A DNA stretch of 64,000 nucleotides from Pseudeuparius sepicola (lineage: Eukaryota; Arthropoda; Insecta; Coleoptera; Anthribidae), in assembly GCA_963920635.1 (NCBI GenBank), contig OY987308.1, forward strand, positions 20,241,096 to 20,305,095. Reading direction: 5' to 3'. Under the pieces are notes generated by a model, which was not told where the DNA came from, did not search any database, and saw nothing but the letters and a program-made list of their open reading frames with translations. This document shows positions 38,201 to 50,200 of this stretch, in pieces; position 1 is the stretch's first letter; every line of letters starts with the position of its first letter. The position numbers were made by a program, and so were the translations under genes.

Positions 38201-41200
38201 CTCGTGCACCATCTTGCCGAGCTTGGCCAGGCTGTCGCCGGCGATGATCTGCGTCAGCATGAGTTTCTCCTGCTCGTGGGGTTGCCGGTTGGTGCACAAC
38301 AACCAGGAGAACTCGTCGCGGTCCTTGCCCGGCTCGCCCCACACTTTGATCGTGCCCGATTTTCGGCTCTGGAACAACAGAGTTTGTTGGTGAAAAGTAG
38401 AGATGGGAAAGTCCCCGCTTTACGAAAATTACCGGAAAGTTTCCGACAAAAATTTCCAAAACTTTCGGAAAGTTTCCAATTTTCAATTTTTAGTGTTTAG
38501 TTTAATTTTTTAAAGCTTTCAAAAAATACCATATATCATATTTGAGTGAAATTTGTTAAAGATATTGCAGAAAAGGTATAATATCACAAAATGTAAAAAG
38601 GTTTGCTTTGTAATTGGTATTTCATGATCATAATTCAAAATTCCACTTTCATATTTTAAATTATTAATATTATTATTTAATTACTACCTACAGTAAAAAA
38701 CGTAGAAAGTGACAGTTTTTTTTATTAAATTTTTTTTTGCAGATTTAGCTGGGACTACTAGTCTAATGAAAAATTTGCAACAAAATAGCCATATTAATAA
38801 AAAAAAATGGTAATTTGGTGCCAACTTTTTTGTTTGAAATTAAAATGTTTTTTTTTGGCGGAATTCAATTTCTTGGGAAAAAACAACACAAGTTTTGTGT
38901 TAAAAATTACCGAGATAATCGCTAGTGACATCTTAATTGTGTCACCCTGTACAAAAGTAAACATAATAAAATAGAAAACTGATAAAACATAGATAAATAA
39001 AAAAAAAGATAAAACCAAATATGAAAGAGTATAATAAATTCACATATTCATATTTGATTATTATTTACCTAGTTTAATTTAATTTAAACTTATTAAATTT
39101 CAGAAGTCAAAAAGTATAGAATATAATAAAATATATTTTATCTGTGGTCTATAGCACGATACACTTACCCACGGTATGTCACTAACGAATCCGCAAACAA
39201 TGCAAGTATGCGCATCTACGACAGTTGCGAATCACGAATTCTAAATAATGCATGGTGTTTAGTGGCGACTGCGGTTGTGTTTTTGTTTTACTATTATTTA
39301 TAGTTTACAGTTTAATGTGTCAAGAAAAAAGTGTAAACAACTGACTGATCGTCAGTCCAGCTCGACAGTGCTTTGAAATAGACCAAAAATGCCGGGATGT
39401 GCAGTCAACGTATGCCCAAATAATAATAGAAACAGTAAGGGAACGGAAATTAAGTATTATAGATAAATAGGGGACTCAACAGAGTTTATGCCTGGTTTAT
39501 ACAGCAAATAAAATAGAATATGCAATAAAAAATTAGCCTTGTTATGGTTAAAGGGAATCATTATTTGATCCCTATTTTACTCACTATTTAGTATGTTGTT
39601 TTGTTTGTTGCTTAAATATAAACTAAGCATTAGTTGTGCAGGTTGTGCTTGTGTCGAGGCTTTAAATTTGTGTGCATTAATTGGTAAATAAGGCTTTAAT
39701 CGACATAAACCAACATAAACACTGAAAGGAAAAAGTTATATTTTTGGTAAGGCTTTGAATTTTATTTATCAATATTTATTTATTTATTTATTTATTGCCC
39801 AACAGAAAAATCCATTTATAGGACAACATACAAAGATAAATATAAAGGGAACATAGCACCACAGAAAAAATAAAGAAAACTGATTATAAAGTAAGCACAG
39901 CTCAATCAATATAATCAACATAGTATAGGGAGCCCCACGCAGGGTATCTACCCTGTACAGTACAATTATCAGCGGACTAATACTAATACTACCCAACACA
40001 TAACGTGAAATTATGAAAAGCACTCAATGGCACACCTCAAAAAGGAAGGCTTGGAGCAATCAAACAGATCACATTCATCAGGCAACATATTATGGAGACT
40101 GGATGTAAAATAAATTGGCGACTTAAACATTATATTAGTACGAGCATAGGGAACGTAAAATGTAGATGTTAGCCGTGAATTAGGTCTTGGTACTCGTATG
40201 TTTAGTCTAGAAAGAAAAAAAGGAGAATCTATATTGTTTCGGATACAGTTATATAAAAAGGAAACACCAGAAACGGATCGGCGAACTATCAATGAACACA
40301 TATTAAATTCATTAAGAAGTGCCTGATGGTCATATCCACGAGGAGGGTACATGCCGTGAGTTTTATAATAAAGAAATTTAAGAAATTTTCTTTGAACATA
40401 CTCTAATTGCTTTTCATGGGTTTCATAAATTGGATGCCAAATAACAGAACAATATTCCAGTTTGGAACGGACGAGTGAAAAGAACAGAGTCTTCAAAGCC
40501 GCAATATTTGTGAAGCCTCGACAGTGTCTCAACAAAAATCCCAAAGTTTTGTAGGCAGACATCGAAATATTATTGAAATGCTCATTGAACGACATGACAC
40601 TATCAAAGCGGACCCCAAGATCATCAACACTGTCCTTAGAAGCAAGACTTGTGTTACCTAATTTGTAATCAAATGTTATATTTGACTCTTTTCGAGAGTA
40701 CCTAACCACACTGCACTTGGCAGGGTTTAAATCCAGGTGATTAACGACACACCAAGCATCCAATTCACAAAGCTGCTTCTGGAGAAATAAGCAGTTCTCT
40801 AAGGATTGTATTGAACAATAGATTTTTAAGTCGTCCGCGAACAAAAGTTTACCACATTTGAGATTATCAGTAATATCATTGATAAATAGGAATAACAGAG
40901 GCCCCAGATTGGAACCCTGAGGAACTCCAGAAGTGGCAATATATTTGTTAGAATTAAAGCCATTGTAACATACGGACTGAGGGCGGTTCTTCAGGTAAGA
41001 CTCAAAAAATGAAACGAGGCTATCACTAAAACCAGCCAGCGAGAGTTTGTACAATAAAGTGGGATGATCGATCCTGTCAAACGCCCTCGAGAAGTCCGTA
41101 TACACCACATCAACCTGCTCCCTGTCATCGAGCCTCTCACAAATGAACTGGGAGATTTCAACGAGATTGGTGGTCGTTGAGCGATTTTTCATGAAACCGT

Positions 41201-44200
41201 GCTGCGAAACTGATAGTTGGTTTCTGAGCTCCGGATAGACGCGGTTATACACGCACATCTCAAACACCTTCGCAAAGTTAGGTAAGATGGAAATCGGCCT
41301 ATAATTAGATACATCAGAAATAATCCCCTTTTTATGAACAGAACACACCCGAGCAAGTTTCCAGCAATCAGGGAACGTTGATGTTTTAATTGAGAGATTA
41401 AATAAAAAAGTTAATGGCTCAGCAAGAAGTGGAGAACAATCTTTAACAATAAAACTAGGAATTAAGTCATGACCAGACACAAGTTTATTTTTAAGTTTGG
41501 ATATTGCCTGTTTTACATCTGCAAGTGAAAACATTGATATATTGATAGTATCAGTCAATTGATTAGAGAGGGTCTGACTGACAGCACAAGAATGGAATGG
41601 TAACTGGTAGGTGCTAGCAAAGTATGAAGCAAAAGCATTCACAATTGTATCCGGATCAGTCAACTCGCCCCGGTGTGACGTCAATCTGCCTGGAACTCTT
41701 GTAGATCCTTTTTTATTATGAACAAATGACCACAGCTTTTTAGGATCAGTGACAATAGAGTATTCAACACTATTCACATATAAGTTATAAGCTTCATGGA
41801 TAAGATTCTTTAACACTGCTCTGAGTCTTTTATAGTCATTAAAGGTGGAGTTGCTTTTAGATGTTCTGAATTTACGCCAGTAATGCTCTTTAAGTTTAAT
41901 CATGTAACGAATTTCACCAGTATACCAACTCGGAAACCTACGACTTAATTTATTTCGGTATGTAGGAACATATCTGTCAAATATGGTATATAATAAGCCA
42001 TAGAAACAATGGCAAGCCTCATTAACATCTGAAAAATTATGAAGAATGCTCCAATCAATCTCCAAGAGTGCCATGTACAGTGCTGGATATTGAGCCTTCC
42101 TAAAGTTATACATCTTTTGCTCATTGGAAACATCAAAGCGAACATTGGATGGTGAGGCAACATTTAACAAAATACTCAAAGCTGGGTGATGTAAACTCTC
42201 CCTTATAAAAGGACAATCTTCGCGCTTTAACTCTGCCGACATGTTAGTAAAAACTAGGTCCAAGATTCTATCATTAGAGTTTCTAACATAGTTAATTTGT
42301 GATACATCCAAAAAATTCATAAAGCTAAGCGTAATCTGCGATTTAGTATCATCAATATTATTATTAGAAAAGAAAGGAACATTGAAATCACCCATAACAA
42401 GGAAAAACTTATGTTGACAAACTTTAAGAGAGAATAATTCGAGGAAACTCTCATATTCCGCAATTGTTACACGTGGTGGAATATACAGAATATAAACAAA
42501 AAAATAAAAGTAATCATTAACGGAACACTTACAACCAACAATATCTATAATTGGAAAGGCAGCAAGGAGATCACCTAGATTAAGTTGTTCAGCCTTTATA
42601 TAATTTTTTATCGCAAGTAGTGCCCCACCACCTCTGCTTAAATTAACCAAGTCATATCTTCGGTCACATCGAAACACAGTATAGTTGTCCGAAAAACATT
42701 CAGAGTTCACAATATCGCTAGTTAAGTTAGACTCCACAAAACCAATGCAGTCAAACTCCCCAAGGGACACTGACGAATAAATCAATTCAAGTTTCGAACG
42801 TAGACCCTCAACATTTTGAAAATAACATAGCAAATCAGAAGTTGGAAATCTGTCGGGCACTGTTAGTTTTCCTGGACAATCTTCTGTATGCCTTGTACAT
42901 ACTTGATTTTCAAATTGATCTCGCCACCAGACTGTCTCTCCTGAAGTTCCCGACGTAAATTGTTGTAATGTAAAATTTGCTTAGGAGTACGGTCAAATGA
43001 TACATTGACTTGCTTATAATTATTGCTGGATTTCAGTTTATGGGCGCTGCGTATTATCTTGAGTACAGAGTCATAACTATCAAGGGTGATTTTCAATGGT
43101 CGTTTATTGGCTTTAGTGGGATCAAACTTTCCAAGGCGAGAAACAGTTTTAATATTGCAATCAATGCTTAGATAGTTAAACATCTGCGACGAGAGGTTTT
43201 TATCCTTAATATCCCTTGCTGCACCACCGGATTCAGCAGATTCCGGAAGGCCAAAGATAACAACGTTGCACTTTCTTCTTTCGCGCTCCTGTACCTCATT
43301 AACAACATCCTCAAAAGTAAAACTGACGAGGTCCGTAGATGATTTCAGTTTTTTTAACTCAGCTACCTCAGTTGTCAACGCCATTACGGCAGCTTTGAGT
43401 TCGTTAATGTCAGAACCAACTTGAAGACACAGCTTACATGTCCAACTAAGATTCTTGTTCTGCTTCAGAATTCTTGCCTCTGAAGCCGACAACCCAATAC
43501 AGGAATGCAAGAAAGTTTTCCTGCATATGGCACAAGAAACCAGCTTATGAGCATCAGCAGTCACCCCACAGCAATTGCATTCAGTCATGATTAAAAGGTT
43601 AGGCCGCTTTTCTGGCCCAACGCTGCTATAGTAGGCCAGGTATTAATGGCCACCACACAAAAAACAAATCAAAACAACGTCTCACCATCAACAAAAATGC
43701 AGTACTAAGTAGGCCAGGGGCACACAATACAACCAGGTGTCCAGTTAAAAGCTGAGCCAGTGGAGCTGCACAGAACACAAATTATTTCACCAAATATCTT
43801 TGCCTATATAACAAATCATCTGTAAAATACTTTTTTTTCGATGGAGTTTGTGTCGACAGAAGCCAAAACTTAGTTCAGGATTACCTTACTTACAATAAAT
43901 GTATTATTTAGATACCTATATGATACTTTTTTATTGTCTACCAATATACGGTCTTTTAAAAGAAAAATCCTGTTAATTTAACAAAATATATATTAATTTT
44001 ATGAATGCATACGATTAGCTAAAACGCAAAGAAAACAAATTATTTGTAAAATTATAATAATTATCAAATTAAATGTGTTTTTTTTTTCAACAGAATATTC
44101 ATTCATTTATCTAGTAATATAATCTACATATTTTTAACAACATTTATTTAAAACAAAACGTTTAAAATAAGCAAAAACCCATAAAAAAGTATCTATTGCT

Positions 44201-47200
44201 GTGTAAAACATATGGAGCAATTTAAATTCTGATTCGCAACTACGTCACAAGGTGCGCAATGACATACCGTGGGTGTTTCATGGTCTATAGCACACAGTTC
44301 ATGATTCTTGTTTGTTCTTTTTTAGCCATGTCATGAATCTATGGTGGCAAATTTAAAATTTCTACATAAATTCTCGGAAAACTTTGCGGGAAAGTTTCCC
44401 AGGAATGTTTCCGAAACTTTCAGGGAAAGTTTCCTTCCTAAACCTTCGAAGTTTCTTCCCGGAAAGTTTCCAAAAATGGAAAATTTCCCGACTTGGAAAG
44501 TTTCCGTTGCACATCTATAGTGAAAAGCAAAAAAAAACTTAAATAACACGCCATCTTTAAAAGTAATTTAAAGTTATTGTTATTGTACCAAAATAGCTTT
44601 CAAATTAATACTGCCTAACCTTAACTGGCAGGGTGATTCAATTAACACCACCGGCTAGGAATCGCCACAAGGACGGCAATACTCGTAACGTTACGCCGAA
44701 AGGCGACCCAGACGCGACGCACCCGACCCTCACTCACCTTGTAGCAGTCGAGGCAGATGACGAAGCCGCACTTGCCGCACGCCCAGTGACAGTTGAACAG
44801 CGTCGTCTCGCACACGTCGCACATCTCCCTGACGCCCTGGACGACGCGCTTCCACGCCACCGTCCCGTCGTCGGACATGTGCTCGACGCCGGCCTCGCGC
44901 TCCTGCACGAGCAGGTCGCAGAAGTGGTCGCCGACCTGCTTGAGCAGGAAGCGGGACGTCTCGAGGTCGAGGTCGGCCGGCGGACGGTCGGCGTTCGGCA
45001 GCCACAGCTTTAGGTCGTCCTAGAAAATCACGACTATAGACCAGTGGGCGTGGGCGGTTCGTCCGGCGGCCGCGGGGAGGTACCCTTCATTTTTTTTCCC
45101 TTTTTGTTAATTCGAGCGGCGACTCCCGTCCCGTTTCGAACGTGAGAGGGGAGAAGGCGCGTCCTTTGGATGTAACAAAGTGTGAAGGAAGTTAAACACG
45201 TTTTGAATTTAATCAGAAAGTTAAGTTGTAGCAAAGGTAGTTTCTTTTGTTAATTTAAATGATACTAACGCGCGAGGAGTTTGCGCAGCCTGCCCCGAGC
45301 AGTATCCATCGCGAGACAGTGAAATTCCTATCAATGGAACGAAGAGGTTCTTCGGATATCCATTAAAGGTTAAAGTCGGGCGTTTTCTGGCAGAAATTAT
45401 TATTAAAAGAGGGAAGATATACCTACAATGCCAACATACTAATATTTATTGCTTTCCATCAAAAATAGTACAATGTGCTGTTTTCTACCTGGATTTTCTA
45501 GTTAAACACACAATAAAAATGTATTGGTCTGTGTAGCGCATCGGTTTGAAGTGTAATAGTTTTAGATTTTGTCTTTCTGTCTGTAGTTCAAGAAGTTTTT
45601 CCTAAGAGGATGATCCAAGATTTGTAAAAGACGATTCAGATAATCTGCCGCGAGTAGATATAGACATGATTCACGCGTTTTATGTTAATGACGTGTAGGT
45701 TTTTTAGCGCTGAAATTCACTATGTAAAAACCAAAAAGAAAGATCCAAAATAAATCTATAAATAATGAATCCAAGATTTGTAAAAGACGATTCAGATAAT
45801 CTGCCGCGAGTAGATATAGACATGATTCACGCGTTTTATGTTAATGACGTGTAGTTTTTTTAGCGCTGAAATTCACTATGTAAAAACCAAAAGGAAAGAT
45901 CCAAAATAAATCTATAAATAATAAATAAATAGTTTTGTAAAGCTACCAATATGCGAATTTTAAATCATTTAAAATATCTTGTTTGTAGGGCAACAAAAGT
46001 ACCGTATGGCGAATGCGACAATGCTGTCCTTTACCTAAGCTACGTGTACAAAAATTGGAATATTTGTGCAATAAAGTGCAAAATCAGAGTATATTTTGAG
46101 AATATTATTTTTCTGGTTCTTCGCATTGTAGAAGAACACTAGTGACATTTATATGATATGTTTCACTTTTGAATAAGCTGGACCGACACTATTGTTGGTC
46201 CAGGTATAAGTAATAATATTTTAGTTTACCAAGAATAAAATATACATTGTACAGGCTCTATAAAAGTGGTGATAAAGAAGCGAAAAAAATGAAGAATATA
46301 ACAAAAAGAAAACAAAACTGCGGGCAATGTAATTACCTCGAGGGCGTCCTTGTGCGGATCACTAAAGCCGGCGATGGCGAGCTGGCCGTTCTTGGTGTAC
46401 CGCAGCCGCCTGAACGCGTAGAAGCGGCAGAATATGTTCGGCATGTTCTTGGACCGTTGGTTGGGTGTCCAGCGGCACTCGCGGCACTTCGCTAGTTTTG
46501 GTGCTACCTGGAACAAGTGCGACTAGATGTATATCTTACGGGAGAAGCTGGAAGAGTGCGAAACGGAGAAATACACCGTCTCGCCGTGATATTCGCACAG
46601 ACGTCGGTCGGAGCACTCACCTCGAAACAGGGCCCGTCCTGCAGGAAGCTCTCGCCGGTCTTCTTCAGCTGGCCGACGGGCGGCTTGCGGAAGGGGTCGC
46701 GCTGCGGCGGCGGCGGCGGCTCGTCCCTAGACTTCTTCGCGCGCGGCTCGTCGCCGCCGCCCCCGTTTTTTGACGGCGCCCCGCCGCCCCCACCGGCCGC
46801 CTCCCGGCCGCCGCCGCCGCCCTGCTTGGGCCGGCGGCCGCGCTTTCGCGGCTGCTCGCGCCCGCCGCCCGACACGCGCTTCGTGCCGCCGCCGGACGCG
46901 GGCGCCGTGCTGGCGCCCGAGTCGCTGTCCTTCTCGCTGCCCGACTCCTGGGGGTAGAGGAAGGACGACGTTGAATTTTTTTTATTTTTTTATTATACGG
47001 GATAACCCCATTAAATGACAAATTAACAATTGTTACAAGTAGTGGTTAGATACGGTATAGACAAACCAAGTTAATGCAGATGTAATACAATAAAAGGGCA
47101 GTAGGCTAAAACAAATAATAAAAACCAACAATAAAAATTAATGAAACGGAGCAAGAATACATTCATTGGTCAGTTATTATAATACCAATTCACTACTCAA

Positions 47201-50200
47201 AGATCCACGCACCAAGCAACCAGTGACACACCTTCAAACTCAATCTCACCTTTTTTTTTCACTTTTTACACTTTTTAAGCTTGCTTAAAGGCTCATTAAA
47301 TACATCAATATTTAGTTTATTTAACATAGACAAGTATCTACTTAGGGGGCCATTAGCACCATGAAAGGGAATATCAAAGGTAGAATGATTTCGCAAACTA
47401 TGATAAAATGGTGCATTCAACCTAATCTGGCTCAAAACAGTAGGACAGTCAGTTACGGGAAGGATAAATGGAGAAGCGAACGGGACGATTTTGCGGCATA
47501 ATGCACTCCAACCGGGTTTCGAACCGGGGACACCGTAGGCGCTTTGAACCAACTAAGCTGCCGGGGCGAACGGTTTCCGTTCGTGACTTCTTAGACAGTT
47601 AAAGCAACGCCCTACATGTAGACGTAGGCGTAGAAAATGACGGCTACGCACGCGCGTTAAAGAGTTTTCGAACGTACGTTCCTTAAGTGGACTTAAGGTT
47701 GACGTAAACTTGCGTGTACGTATGTACACCTGAAACGCAGCGGTATTGAGCCGAAACCTTGGTGCGGAAATAGCCGACTGTGAGCCGAGTGATTAGAATC
47801 TAGGAATATACAGTGTGTCCCAATTTGATACTGGAACCCTCAGAAATATATGAAGGGCAAGGAAAACAAATGGTCTCTATTTTTTTATTGGTAGTACCAA
47901 GGGAGAGTATCTCATGGGCGGTGGTATTTGGATGGGGTAAATTAAATATTTCTTGGCCTGCTATGAATTTTTAAAACAGCAAATTTTCAAGAAACCCGAT
48001 TAGGAATTTTTTTACGACAAAATGTTATTAAGAAAACTTGTTCAGAATGAAAAACTGAGTAGATTCACAAAATTTCAAAAGGCTAGGCCTATTTTGATTT
48101 TTAGATTTATCTCCCACTTTTTCTTAGAAAAGTGTCCTTTCTGGAGCTTTCACTTAAATTTTATTTTTTCACGATGATCAAGTTTCCTTAATAATATTTT
48201 GACATGAAAGCTCCAGAAAAGACACATTTGTAAGAAAAAAGTGGGAGAAAAAGGCGAAAAAGCTAAAAATCAAAATAGGCCTAGACTTTTGAAATTTTGC
48301 AATTCTACTCAGTTTTGCATTCTAAACAAGTTTCCTTAATAACATTTTGTCGTAAAAAAATCCCTTATAGGGTTTTTAGAAAATAAGCTATTTTAAAAAA
48401 TCATAGCAGGCCATGAAATAATTACCCCATCCAAATACCACCACCTATGAGATCTCTCCCTTGGGACTACCAATAAAAAAATAGAGACCATTTGTTTTCC
48501 TTGTCCTTCATATAGTTCTGAGGTGTCCAGTATCAAATTGGGACACACTGTAGATACGACATGAATAGACGAACATAGAACCGTAAAGATAAGCAACTAG
48601 AAATCGCATTTTAAAAATATTTCAAACGTTTAAAACTTATTTTCGTCGATTTTGAGAGGAACAAAAACGTCCAATAAAGGGATATAAATAACCTTCAAGT
48701 CACCTTCAGGGGGCGTCTTAGCGTTACATATTAAAAAATGCTTGAACTGTACTTTTGAAACTTGACGTATTCCATCATTGCACGCTTATGTCAATGAGTT
48801 ACGTCTACGTAATAAATTCGTATTGGGATTTGCTTTAACTATCTATTGCTCGAAAATATTTTGGAGTGCTATGCACAAACTAACTTTTATATATATAAAT
48901 AACGTTTTTTACATTGCATCCACAAATCCAGTCAGAAATGCTGTACAGGGTTGGCTTAAAATACCTGTTTATCTTTCCCTCTGTCTTTTGTAGTTTGTTT
49001 TCAACCTCAAATTGGGAATAATCAACTTCAAATTGGGATTAATCAATTTCAAAATGGGAATATTCAATATTAAATTGAAAATCAACAACTTCATGTTATA
49101 AAAACACTTATCAACAAGAACAACTCAATTCATTAACTAAATTTTATAATATTAAGCAAAATTGAAAAAAAAAGATTAAAAAAACTTGGCTAATCAAATG
49201 ACAGAAATATCGCAAGCTAAATTTAGCTTATAGAAATTTGAAAGTATAAGTAGTGCAAAATAACATAAATAAATAATAAATTAATTGTAGCGAGTTGCAC
49301 CAGATTTGTAGCAAATGTACAGATATACATATACCAGATGTATTAAATATATGGCAAAAATATGATAATATTTTAAATCAATAAATAGGTATTGTGTATT
49401 TACTTAGATATAAGTAATTAAAATAATGCTTAATATGAGTTGATTTTCAATTTAATATAATGAATATTCCCAATTTGAAGTTGAAAAGGTATAGAAGAGG
49501 TTTTAGGCGTCCTTTTTTATTTCTAAACATTTTTCATAAGTCAATGTGCCGCTTATTTCACAATGATTATTTCTTGCGCAGTCACTACAGAAGCCGAAGC
49601 CATTGGTAAATTTTTGATAACTACAATTACACTACACGATTGCACAATATAATATCTGAATAGATAGGAAATTTCGAAAATCCATACACCGAAACATTGC
49701 ACTCTTCGGTGAGTTGCAACGAATGCTTGCAAATTTATCGGCATATTTTATAATCTTCTTGAATTATTTTAAAGCTAAAATGAGAGTGTCATTCTTACTA
49801 ACAAATTATGTTCATACTGTTTTGATTGCTTTCTCAAAAATTTGCTTGCCAGCCTATGAGGCAATATCCCACATGGTTTTATCTTTTGAATAAAGAACCC
49901 CAGTAAGAACAAATTTGGGCTTAAAGCTCGACCGGGACAGTCTCTGTGTACGGCGGAATTCCGTTTCCGTTTTTACAGTGGCGTGCACCTTTGAGTTGTT
50001 TCGACAAACTAATCGAGGCATAAATCCTCATTTTTCGTGAAATCAGTAGCTACAATACAGGCAAAATATTATAAGGCACGTTTATGCCTTTAAGTTTAGA
50101 AATTCTTGATAATATAGCAATTCCAATTTTAAATTTTCAATTATGAAGAAGTAGCTACCTACACAAACGCCTATGCCACTTTGGTGCATGGCCTCAAAAA

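Larger units (their letters stand above)
39770..43800 (-). mobile_element. Nearly full-length CR1-group LINE
   Basis: Two intact ORFs in series, a 3' end with (TTTA)n on the plus strand (TAAA tail on the element strand) at 39,775-39,795, and a 5' UTR of uncertain length. Nested inside the P-like element. Outer limits are approximate because no target duplication was identified. Confidence 0.85.
39155..44282 (+). mobile_element. P-element-like transposon (copy 3) with nested LINE
   Basis: Exact 8-bp duplication GTCTATAG (39,147-39,154 and 44,283-44,290). Ends CACGATACACTTACCCACGG and reversed CATGAAACACCCACGG share CCCACGGTATGTCA. Inner matching blocks (AGTTGCGAATCA) lie about 85 bp in. A THAP start exon lies 235 bp from the left end. 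These are P-superfamily hallmarks. Without the LINE it would be roughly 1.1 kb, so most of a transposase is missing. Confidence 0.8.
38398..44519. mobile_element. hAT-like element (outer level of a three-level nest)
   Basis: Exact 8-bp flanking duplication GTGAAAAG (38,390-38,397 and 44,520-44,527). The ends TAGAGATGGGAAAG and (reversed) TATAGATGTGCAACGG are imperfect inverted repeats. Both subterminal regions are full of GGAAAGTTTCC palindromes. The outer element itself would be about 1 kb; the rest is a nested insertion. No transposase was seen. Confidence 0.75.

Noticed and set aside
36647..38377. A single 576-residue protein fusing Kdm3 and a reverse transcriptase
   Set aside because: Clear splice signals end the Kdm3 exon at 37,568 and restart it at 36,462 in the same phase. 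The fusion is a read-through of an intronic LINE.
47490..47575. Functional tRNA gene
   Set aside because: A- and B-box-like motifs are present, but the acceptor stem does not pair and the T stem has a mismatch. It is the head of a SINE-like element.
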